Source of the DNA: DATLFI01 sp035524895
Lineage (GTDB): Bacteria > Acidobacteriota > Thermoanaerobaculia > Multivoradales > Multivoraceae
DNA: 6,356 nt
NCBI GenBank assembly: GCA_035524895.1
Contig: DATLFI010000132.1
Span: forward strand, 1 to 6,356
Direction: 5' to 3'
Below are positions 1 through 5,254 of the stretch, one piece after another (the stretch's first letter is position 1; each line of letters opens with the position of its first letter). A program made the translations under genes and the position numbers. The notes under the pieces are model-generated. The model was given only the letters and a program-made list of their open reading frames with translations, had not been told where the DNA came from and searched no databases.

Positions 1-309
1 TCGGGCACCACGGCTACCGACGAACGGGGCGAGATCGTGGGCCGAGGCGACGCCTACGCACAGGCACAGCAGGTACTGCGCAACATCGAGTCCGCGCTCG
101 CGCGGGCTGGTGCGCGACTCGCGGACGGGGTGCGCACCCGCATGTACGTCGTCGACATCGCAGGCGACTGGGAGCAGGTCGGCCGCGCCCACGGCGAGGT
201 CTTCGGGAGCATCCGCCCGGCCTCCACGATGGTCGAGGTCCGGGCGCTGGTCGATCCCGCCATGCTGGTCGAGATCGAGGCGGACGCGGTCCTCCTCGAA
301 CCGGACTGA
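1..309 (+). CDS. RidA/YjgF/YER057c/UK114 (Rid) family protein, 5'-truncated by the window edge
   Basis: The frame is open from base 1, and the stop is TGA at 307-309. The 102 visible residues cover most of a Rid domain (usual length about 125-130 aa), so roughly 20-30 N-terminal residues lie outside the window. Visible family features are the entry segment SGTTATDERG, the helix DAYAQAQQVLRNIESAL, the strand VRTRMYVVDI, and the C-terminal strand-helix PASTMVEVRALVDPAMLVEIEADAVL. Canonical RidA is a trimer that hydrolyses reactive 2-aminoacrylate imines made by PLP enzymes, using an arginine in a P-A-R-S motif (Arg105 in E. coli). Here the motif reads P-A-S-T, with serine (codon 223-225) at the arginine position. 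The protein therefore probably belongs to an Rid subgroup without classical imine deaminase activity. Family assignment is firm; substrate and function are unknown. The gene downstream is separated by 137 bp and is probably a separate unit. Confidence 0.9.
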   Translation, partial: SGTTATDERGEIVGRGDAYAQAQQVLRNIESALARAGARLADGVRTRMYVVDIAGDWEQVGRAHGEVFGSIRPASTMVEVRALVDPAMLVEIEADAVLLEPD

Positions 310-371
310 GCCTTACGCGCGCGCGGGGTCAGCCGCAGCCTGTATCGTACGAATCGATGGCGCTCACGTTT

Positions 372-390
372 CGCCACGGGTCACGTGGCG
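372..390. promoter_or_regulatory. Perfect 7-bp inverted repeat in the RidA-SIMPL gap
   Basis: CGCCACG (372-378) and CGTGGCG (384-390) are perfect reverse complements around the 5-nt spacer GGTCA. It lies 63 bp after the stop of the Rid gene and 57 bp before the SIMPL start. It could be the hairpin of a terminator for the upstream gene, but no T-run follows, or an operator for the downstream gene. Elsewhere in the 310-446 gap I see no convincing -35/-10 pair. In GC-rich DNA a 7-bp repeat may arise by chance. Confidence 0.3.
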
Positions 391-431
391 GGAGTTGGCC
401 CCTGCCTTGCTGTATCACCGTCACGATCGCT

Positions 432-437
432 AAGGAG
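432..437 (+). promoter_or_regulatory. Ribosome binding site of the SIMPL gene
   Basis: AAGGAG lies 9 nt upstream of the ATG at 447. It decides the start: the same frame is open back to 357, but translation from there would place about 30 non-signal-like residues ahead of a clear signal peptide. Confidence 0.85.
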
Positions 438-446
438 AAACCTTCC

Positions 447-1184
447 ATGCTCGCGAACAAACACGCTTCCTTGCTTGCCGCCGCCGGCCTGTTGGTTTGG
501 ACAGCCGCCAATGCGGGCGCCCAGAGCCCTCCGGAGGGGACGGTGGCGTCGATGCTGGTGAACGGCTCGGCGCAGCTCGAAGTGGAGCCCGACGAAGCCA
601 TCGTGCGCCTCGGCGTCAGCTTCCAGGCACCGGACGCCGCAGCAGCCCAAAGCCGCGTCAACACCACCGCCCGAGCGATCCTCGACGCGGTGAAGGCCAA
701 GGGAATCGCGGAATCCGCGATCCAGACCTCGCGGCTCGACCTGTCTCCAATGTACGAGAATCGCCGGTCGGACGACGGCGCCCCCACGGTGGTGGGCTAC
801 CAGGCCTCGAACGTGGTCAGCGTCACGCTCGCCGAGCTGGGAAAGCTGGGCGAAGTGATCGACGCCGCGATCGGCGCCGGCGCCAACCGCGTGGAAGGCA
901 TCGCCTTCCAGCTCGACGACGACGCAGCCGCGACGCAGCGCGCTCTGGCACGGGCCATCGAAAACGCCAAAGCAAAAGCCAGCGCCATGGCCAGCGCGCT
1001 AGGTCTCGCCCTCGGGCCGGTGCTCGAGGTCCAGGAGGCCGGCGCCTTCGTGTCGCCGCCTACCTACCAGCCTCGGTTCGCGCGCGTCCAGGCGATGGCG
1101 ATGGTCGAGGACTCGACGCCGGTCTCGCCCGGCACCGTCACGGTGACAGCCAACGTCAGCGTTCGCTATCGCCTCGGCGAGTAA
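447..1184 (+). CDS. Exported SIMPL-domain (DUF541) protein
   Basis: This is a 245-residue protein, a usual length for the family. The N-terminus is a Sec signal peptide: Lys5, hydrophobic core around residues 8-21, and probable cleavage after A23-G24-A25. The SIMPL/DUF541 domain fills the rest. It opens with VNGSAQLEVEPDEAIVRLGV (38-57), then a helix with paired alanines, an I-x-T-S-x-L-x-L-x-P-x-Y segment, VVGYQASN with Gly117-Tyr118, GANRVEGIAFQLDDD, the alanine-rich helix ending ALGLALG, and the terminal strand PGTVTVTANVSVRYRL. Relatives include E. coli YggE, an envelope protein linked to oxidative-stress tolerance, and BP26/OMP28 of Brucella, which forms ring-shaped oligomers. The biochemical role of the family is not settled. 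Its 3' end overlaps the convergent amidohydrolase gene by 19 bp. No partner gene is evident nearby. Family call is strong; physiological role is unknown. Confidence 0.93.
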   Translation: MLANKHASLLAAAGLLVWTAANAGAQSPPEGTVASMLVNGSAQLEVEPDEAIVRLGVSFQAPDAAAAQSRVNTTARAILDAVKAKGIAESAIQTSRLDLSPMYENRRSDDGAPTVVGYQASNVVSVTLAELGKLGEVIDAAIGAGANRVEGIAFQLDDDAAATQRALARAIENAKAKASAMASALGLALGPVLEVQEAGAFVSPPTYQPRFARVQAMAMVEDSTPVSPGTVTVTANVSVRYRLGE

Positions 1185-1969
1185 CGACGGCGACGGGTCG
1201 ATCGCCAGCGGGACCTCGCCGGCCGAGACCGGCCGGAGGCCGAAGACCGATGACCTGGGCCCGCCGCGAGCGCGGACGCGATGGCGTCGACGAGGCGTAG
1301 CCGCAAGGCGCGCCATTCCGCCGCGGGACGAGCCGCGATCGCCTGGCTGAGCTCGAGCTCGATGCCCAGATACCGGTGCCCGCCAAGGCGCCGGCGAAGC
1401 GCGGTCGGTAGGCCGTCGCTGCGTCCCAGGAACGGCCGATTCCGTCGCACCCGCAGCTCCGGACAGCGCCGGAGGACGGCTGCCCGCAGGCGCGCAGCGA
1501 AAGCGCGCTCGCGCGGCCGTCGCGGGTCGTAGAGGATTCCGAAATCGACCTTGCCCCTGCGGGAGAGCGGACCCGGAGCGAAGGTGTGAACCGCCAGGTG
1601 GACCACCTGCCCGCGCCGCGCCCTCGACGAGATCGCCGACTCCACTCGCTCGCGGTGCGGTCGATACCAATGCTCGAGCGCTCGGCGACGCGCCTCGGGG
1701 TCGAGACGCCGGCCCAGGGCACCGAACACCGCCGGGTTGTGCTCCGAGCGGTTCGCGTCCACCACCATCCTGGTGATCGACGAGGCGAAGATCGGCGCCT
1801 CGAGCCGACGCGCCAGTGAGCGCGCCAGCAGCAGCGCTCCGACGTCGAAGCTGCGGTAGCCGCCGAGGGCTCGTTCGAGGCCGCGGCCCAGCGCGCGCAA
1901 AGACGGCGGCACGCGGTTGCCCGCGTGCTCGCAAGTGACGATCGGCGAATGGACGTGTTGCGTCGCCAT
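1166..1969 (-). CDS. N-formylglutamate amidohydrolase family protein
   Basis: The 267-residue protein matches the N-formylglutamate amidohydrolase family (PF05013), zinc-dependent enzymes known from histidine breakdown (HutG: N-formylglutamate to glutamate plus formate). Visible blocks in order: IVTCEHAGNRVP (10-21), SFDVGALLLA (40-49), SSITRMVVDANRSEHN (63-78), WYRPHRERV (101-109), HLAVHTFAP (124-132), VDFGILYDPR (141-150), then a VRRNRPFLG block and RYLGIELELSQ near residue 225. The histidines in CEH and VHTF are candidate metal or catalytic residues. No other hut genes are present, so the substrate may be another formyl or amide compound. The start is uncertain: ATG at 1969 has GGAGG (1986-1990) 16 nt away, too far, while a GTG at 1981 has it only 4 nt away. 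The last 25-30 residues are an arginine-rich tail outside the domain, overlapping the SIMPL 3' end. It is cytoplasmic; I see no signal peptide. Confidence 0.9.
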   Translation of the reverse strand: MATQHVHSPIVTCEHAGNRVPPSLRALGRGLERALGGYRSFDVGALLLARSLARRLEAPIFASSITRMVVDANRSEHNPAVFGALGRRLDPEARRRALEHWYRPHRERVESAISSRARRGQVVHLAVHTFAPGPLSRRGKVDFGILYDPRRPRERAFAARLRAAVLRRCPELRVRRNRPFLGRSDGLPTALRRRLGGHRYLGIELELSQAIAARPAAEWRALRLRLVDAIASALAAGPGHRSSASGRSRPARSRWRSTRRRRYSPRR

Positions 1970-2067
1970 GTGAAGTCGCACCCCACCTCCGGGGCGGCAT
2001 CCTCGCAGAAGACCTACCCGCCTGGTCAACCCCGGACCCGAGACCGCCCGCGTGACAGACTGCCGCC
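1970..2067. promoter_or_regulatory. Divergent intergenic region between amidohydrolase and phosphatase/nuclease genes
   Basis: This 98-bp gap must hold the promoters of both divergent genes unless they start further in. On the minus strand there is TTGACC (plus 2024-2029), a good -35 hexamer, but no good -10 at 16-18 bp; the best is a weak GAGGAT about 19 bp away. For the plus-strand gene I see no recognisable promoter hexamers and no Shine-Dalgarno sequence before its GTG start. An in-frame TGA at 2053-2055 limits how far upstream that gene can begin. Confidence 0.3.
1986..1990 (-). promoter_or_regulatory. Shine-Dalgarno-like GGAGG ahead of the amidohydrolase
   Basis: On the minus strand GGAGG sits 4 nt before a GTG (1979-1981) and 16 nt before the ATG (1967-1969). 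If this is the functional site, the GTG start would add VRLH (initiator read as Met) before the MATQHVH start used here. Conservation in relatives begins near IVTCEH, so the domain does not decide between them. Confidence 0.45.
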
Positions 2068-3291
2068 GTGCGTCCCTCCTGCCGCGGATCGGCCCTCGCG
2101 CTGTGCTCGTGGCTCGCTGCCGGCTGCGCGGCCGACCCGATTCCCCCCTCCCGACCTGCGGAAGATCCGACGAAACGGACCGAGCGAACCGTGCGCCTCG
2201 CCCTGTTCAACGTCCAGGAGCTGTCGGCTGAGAAGCTCGGAGCGGGCGACGATCCCCAGGTCCTGGCCGTGGCCGAGATCCTGCGCCGCATCTCGCCCGA
2301 CGTCGTCGTGCTCCAAGAGATCGACCAGCCGCAAGAAGGACCTCCCGACGCACTCGCCCGCGAGCTCGTCGACCGCTATCTCGCCCCGCTGGCCCCTGCG
2401 CTCGCCTACCCCCATGTGTTCGTGGCCGCGACCAACACCGGCATGCTCTCGGGCCAGGACCTCAACCGCGACGGGCGCGTCGCGACGGCGGCCGACCGCG
2501 GCACCCATGAGCACGGCGAAGACAGCTTCGGTTTCGGCGTGTATCCGGGCCAGTACTCCATGGCCGTGCTCTCGAGGCTGCCGATCGACGTCGGTCGAGC
2601 ACGCACGTTCCAGCGCTTCCTGTGGCGAGATCTCCCGGGGCACCACATACCTCCCGGCTTCTACGGCAGCGAGCTCGAAGCGATCCTGCGGCTCTCGAGC
2701 AAGTCGCACTGGGACCTGCCGCTGTTGCTGAGCGAACCAGGCGACCTGGAGCCCCTACACCTGCTGGTCAGTCACCCGACGCCCCCGGTATTCGACGGCG
2801 ACGAGGACCGCAACGGCCGGCGGAACTTCGACGAGATCCGTTTCTGGGCGCTCTACCTCGACGGCGACGACTCGCTCTACGACGACAAGGGACAGCGCGG
2901 GGGTCTAAGGCAGGATCGAGCCTTCGTGATCGTGGGCGATCTCAACGCCCGGCCGAACCAGGTCGAGTCTCTCTACGACGACCGGACGGCCGTCTCCCAG
3001 GTCCTCGATCACACGCGCGTTCAGGACCCAGCCGCTGCCGGCCAGCCCTGCACCAGCAGGGGCGCGCTCGCTGGCCGCTCCCCTGGGCCACCGGACTACC
3101 GCGAGCGGGCTACCGCGGAGTTCCTCGGCGGCGTCCAGGTCGACTACCTGCTGCCGAGCGCCGGGTTCGAGGTCGTCGCCTGCAGTGTCTTCTGGCCGAG
3201 CGCCGACGAAGACCCGGAGGGCGCCGCCCTGGCGGAGGCCGCTTCGGACCACCGGCTGGTGTTCCTCGACCTGCGCCTGACCCGCCCGTGA
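2068..3291 (+). CDS. Endonuclease/exonuclease/phosphatase superfamily lipoprotein
   Basis: The 407-residue protein starts at GTG 2068; an in-frame TGA at 2053-2055 blocks extension, and no Shine-Dalgarno is visible. The N-terminus is a short lipoprotein signal ending L-A-A-G-C with Cys20 as the likely lipidated residue, so the enzyme should be anchored in the envelope. The fold's metal and catalytic motifs are intact: LFNVQEL with Asn48, VVVLQEID with Glu84, YSMAVLSRLPI, LVSHPTPP with His236, VIVGDLNARPN with Asp291 and Asn293, and the terminal SDH (393-395). The superfamily cleaves phosphodiesters or phosphomonoesters (DNase I, Mg-dependent nucleases, sphingomyelinases, inositol phosphatases). 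The substrate cannot be told from motifs. Two acidic segments, DLNRDGRV (131-138) and DGDEDRNGRRNFDE (243-256), resemble calcium-binding loops and seem to mark a secreted subgroup. An extracellular nuclease or phosphatase role in nutrient scavenging is inference. Confidence 0.9.
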   Translation: MRPSCRGSALALCSWLAAGCAADPIPPSRPAEDPTKRTERTVRLALFNVQELSAEKLGAGDDPQVLAVAEILRRISPDVVVLQEIDQPQEGPPDALARELVDRYLAPLAPALAYPHVFVAATNTGMLSGQDLNRDGRVATAADRGTHEHGEDSFGFGVYPGQYSMAVLSRLPIDVGRARTFQRFLWRDLPGHHIPPGFYGSELEAILRLSSKSHWDLPLLLSEPGDLEPLHLLVSHPTPPVFDGDEDRNGRRNFDEIRFWALYLDGDDSLYDDKGQRGGLRQDRAFVIVGDLNARPNQVESLYDDRTAVSQVLDHTRVQDPAAAGQPCTSRGALAGRSPGPPDYRERATAEFLGGVQVDYLLPSAGFEVVACSVFWPSADEDPEGAALAEAASDHRLVFLDLRLTRP

Positions 3292-3454
3292 AACCCCGAC
3301 GCGACCGGCACGGGCGACGACCCGTTCCGTCCCGTCTTCGCGTTGATGGGCCCGGAGCCGCCGCCGACACGCGCACCGGTTTTGGTTTTCCGGCAGAATC
3401 AGCACTCCAACGACCGACAGCGACAGAAGGGCGGCAGCGTGCTGCTGCGCTCGC
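3292..3454. other. Intergenic region before the coiled-coil lipoprotein gene
   Basis: The stretch between the phosphatase/nuclease stop and the next ribosome binding site shows no gene. ACGGG (3310-3314) and CCCGT (3321-3325) could pair as a 5-bp stem with a 6-nt loop, a weak terminator candidate without a T-run. The only T-rich pocket is at 3380-3389, where GGTTTT is repeated twice in tandem (3378-3389) and flanked by CCGG on both sides (3376-3379 and 3390-3393). That pocket could be part of a promoter for the lipoprotein gene, but I cannot assign a -35/-10 pair. Confidence 0.4.
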
Positions 3455-3461
3455 AAGGAGG
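3455..3461 (+). promoter_or_regulatory. Strong ribosome binding site of the coiled-coil lipoprotein gene
   Basis: AAGGAGG is a full anti-Shine-Dalgarno match 6 nt before the ATG at 3468. It sets the start inside a frame that stays open, without meaning, back to 2622. Confidence 0.9.
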
Positions 3462-3467
3462 AAGGAC

Positions 3468-4274
3468 ATGAGTCCCCTGAATCGCCCCGCCGCCCGGCTC
3501 GCCCACGCGGCGCGCTGCCTACCGGCCGTCGCGCTCGCCGCCGCGATCGCCGCCACCGGATGCCAAGCTCGAACCCAGCTCGAGGAGTGCCAGATCCGCC
3601 TCGCCGCCGTCGACGCCGAGAAAGCGCGGCTCGAACAGGACCTGCAGGACATCCGCTCCGACTACAAGGAGCTGGTGCGTGGCTGGGGCATCGCGCAGGG
3701 TGAGGAGACGGGCACCACGACCGAGCAATACCTCTCGGACGTCCAAGAGCGCATCGACGTCATGAAGGGTGTGGTCGCCAACCAGGTGCCGGCGCTCGTT
3801 CAAGAGCAGCTCCAGAAGGAGTTGGGCGCTCTCGCCGATTCGCTCGAGACGCAGTTCGGACAGCTCGACGCGCGTCACGCCCAGCTGCGAATGCAGCTCG
3901 ACCAGGTGCAGGGAGCGCTGCTCGTCGCCAACGCCCGCTTGGAGGGGATCGAGCGTGCCGGCAGCAGCATCCAGACCGAGCTCGTGGCCCAGCGGCTCGA
4001 CGAAGACAAGCTCGAGCAGGAGATGGAGGCCCTCTCGCTCCGTCTCGAAGAGTTCGACGAGAAGCACTTCCTGTGCAAGGACTGCCCGGAGTTCCTCGAG
4101 GTCAGGCGCAAGCGACAAGATGTCATCCTGACTTTCCACAACGAGGTGCGCTCGGCGCTGCGCCGCGTCCCGATCAGCGTGATGCGCGCCGCGTCCGGCA
4201 CCGAGGACGAAACCCCCGACGCCGCAGACAGCGTGGTCGAACCGTCCACAGCGGACAGTCAGAGCGGCGACTAG
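3468..4274 (+). CDS. Coiled-coil lipoprotein with CxxC motif, unknown function
   Basis: The 268-residue protein starts at ATG with an ideal ribosome binding site. Residues 1-31 form a long lipoprotein-type signal (Arg6, Arg10, Arg16, alanine-rich core 20-29) ending in A-T-G-C, with Cys32 as the predicted lipidated residue; the -3 position is Ala rather than the preferred Leu, so lipidation is likely but not certain. After it come two heptad-rich helical stretches, about 36-72 and 86-200, rich in Leu, Gln, Glu and Arg, with a break around the glycine/threonine segment GEETGTTTEQ (78-87). The helix ends at FLCKDCPEF, a CxxC pair (Cys203, Cys206), followed by a short basic helix and an acidic, disordered C-terminus. 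It looks like an envelope-anchored rod that might space, tether or oligomerise. I do not recognise a named family. It converges with the outer-membrane-like gene 14 bp downstream. Confidence 0.85.
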   Translation: MSPLNRPAARLAHAARCLPAVALAAAIAATGCQARTQLEECQIRLAAVDAEKARLEQDLQDIRSDYKELVRGWGIAQGEETGTTTEQYLSDVQERIDVMKGVVANQVPALVQEQLQKELGALADSLETQFGQLDARHAQLRMQLDQVQGALLVANARLEGIERAGSSIQTELVAQRLDEDKLEQEMEALSLRLEEFDEKHFLCKDCPEFLEVRRKRQDVILTFHNEVRSALRRVPISVMRAASGTEDETPDAADSVVEPSTADSQSGD

Positions 4275-4292
4275 CAGTCGCGCGACTGCTAG
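4271..4292. terminator. Perfect 22-bp palindrome holding both convergent stop codons
   Basis: The left half CTAGCAGTCGC (4271-4281) is followed exactly by its reverse complement (4282-4292). As RNA it can fold, on either strand, into a 9-bp stem with a 4-nt GCGC loop. TAG of the plus-strand lipoprotein gene is at 4272-4274, and TAG of the minus-strand gene is the mirror triplet 4289-4291. Placement between two gene ends argues for a shared bidirectional terminator. There is no T-run on either side, so it is not a textbook intrinsic terminator; it may act as a 3'-end stabilising hairpin or work with Rho. Confidence 0.65.
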
Positions 4293-5254
4293 CGGCGGAT
4301 GCGCCAGCGCAGCACGCCACGCACGTGCAGCAGCTCGTCACCGATCGTCGGCGTGTCCGGGCTCCGGAGACGCCGGCGGTCGAGCGGCGTGTAGAGCCCC
4401 TCGACCGAGAGAGAGAAACGGCCGCCCAGCTTCCAGAGGGCGCCGAAGGTCGCGGCGAGGGTCGTGCCTTCGGCGAGCTGGAGGGTGCGGTCGTGGATGT
4501 CGTAGGTGAGGGCATCGACCTGGAATGCCAGGTCGTGATCCACCACCGCTGCGCCGGCGTGCAGTGTCCAGAGCTCGGTCACGCGGTACCCCACCTTCAG
4601 CTCCAACCCGAGATGGTCGAGGCTGACCTCGTCGCGGGACGGGGCCAGGCAGCCAAAGAGGTTGCCGGGTGACCCAGCCGGGAAGCGCGCATCTGCTTCC
4701 GTGCAGGTGAGATCTCCCTTCGCCTCGCCGGCCTGCCCGAACACCCGCCAGCCAGCGCTCCAATGCTCCAGCTCGAAGAACGGCCGCTCAACCGCCAAGG
4801 CCAGCAGCGTGGCCTCGAGCCCCTCCACCTCGAGCGGCGGGACCACCCCCACCACCACGGAAGTCCTCGCGCCGACACCGAAGGCCGCACGCGCACGGCC
4901 GAAGAGCTCGGAGCGGTTGAGATCCTCGACCTTGAAGCCGCCGAAGCCCACTCTCCTCTGGTCCTCCGAGAGCGACGGCACCCAGATCCCCTCGAGCGCG
5001 AGCTCGATCTCTCCGGCGCGTCGGGCCAGCACCGGACCGAGCCCGGTGAGCAAGCTGGCCGACGAGAAGTACTTCATCGCCCAGGACTCGGGCGCGTCGA
5101 AGTCGAGGAGTTCGACCGGATCCGAGAGGACGGGACCGTCCTGGGCCGTGGCAGCGAACGCCGACGCGGCCATGACGAAAGAGAAGGCTCCGGCGCGCAG
5201 CCAGGGCGAGGCGGCACGCCGGAGCCAATGCGCTTTCCCCACGCTCAAGGGCAC
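4289..5254 (-). CDS. Exported beta-rich protein, probable outer-membrane barrel, unknown function
   Basis: The 321-residue protein has an extended signal peptide: basic residues at 7 and 12-13 and Arg20, hydrophobic stretch 21-34, probable cleavage after A35-T36-A37. The mature part has many alternating-hydrophobic strands of 8-12 residues (for example EIELALEGIWVPS, TSVVVGVVPPL, LGLELKVGYRV, FSLSVEGLYTPL, VRGVLRWRIR), typical of an outer-membrane beta-barrel. It ends in Arg-Arg rather than the usual terminal aromatic residue. Two cysteines (in LTCTE and LFGCLAP) about 20 residues apart could form a loop disulfide. The GTG start (5252-5254) lies 10 bp inside the upstream Calx-beta gene and has no clear ribosome binding site, so translational coupling is likely. 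A second GTG at 5240-5242, just past the upstream stop, is an alternative that keeps the signal peptide. I recognise no named family. Confidence 0.75.
   Translation of the reverse strand: MPLSVGKAHWLRRAASPWLRAGAFSFVMAASAFAATAQDGPVLSDPVELLDFDAPESWAMKYFSSASLLTGLGPVLARRAGEIELALEGIWVPSLSEDQRRVGFGGFKVEDLNRSELFGRARAAFGVGARTSVVVGVVPPLEVEGLEATLLALAVERPFFELEHWSAGWRVFGQAGEAKGDLTCTEADARFPAGSPGNLFGCLAPSRDEVSLDHLGLELKVGYRVTELWTLHAGAAVVDHDLAFQVDALTYDIHDRTLQLAEGTTLAATFGALWKLGGRFSLSVEGLYTPLDRRRLRSPDTPTIGDELLHVRGVLRWRIRR

Noticed and set aside
357..446. Upstream ATG at 357 as start of the SIMPL protein
   Set aside because: No ribosome binding site, and it would bury the signal peptide behind 30 unrelated residues. 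AAGGAG at 432-437 supports the ATG at 447.
1217..1236. CCGGCC-rich inverted and direct repeat after the SIMPL stop, considered as a terminator
   Set aside because: The stem is only about 5 bp, there is no T-run, and it lies within the amidohydrolase coding tail, so GC-rich coding composition explains it.
999..2291. Long minus-strand open frame of 430 codons across the amidohydrolase region
   Set aside because: Its translation is Arg/Gly/Ala/Pro-rich with no domain motifs, while another frame of the same strand carries a clear amidohydrolase. High G+C leaves such shadow frames open.
2622..3467. Upstream open extension of the coiled-coil lipoprotein frame (550 codons in total)
   Set aside because: The extension overlaps the well-supported phosphatase/nuclease gene and has a non-protein-like Arg/Pro composition. 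The ideal ribosome binding site and signal peptide place the start at 3468.
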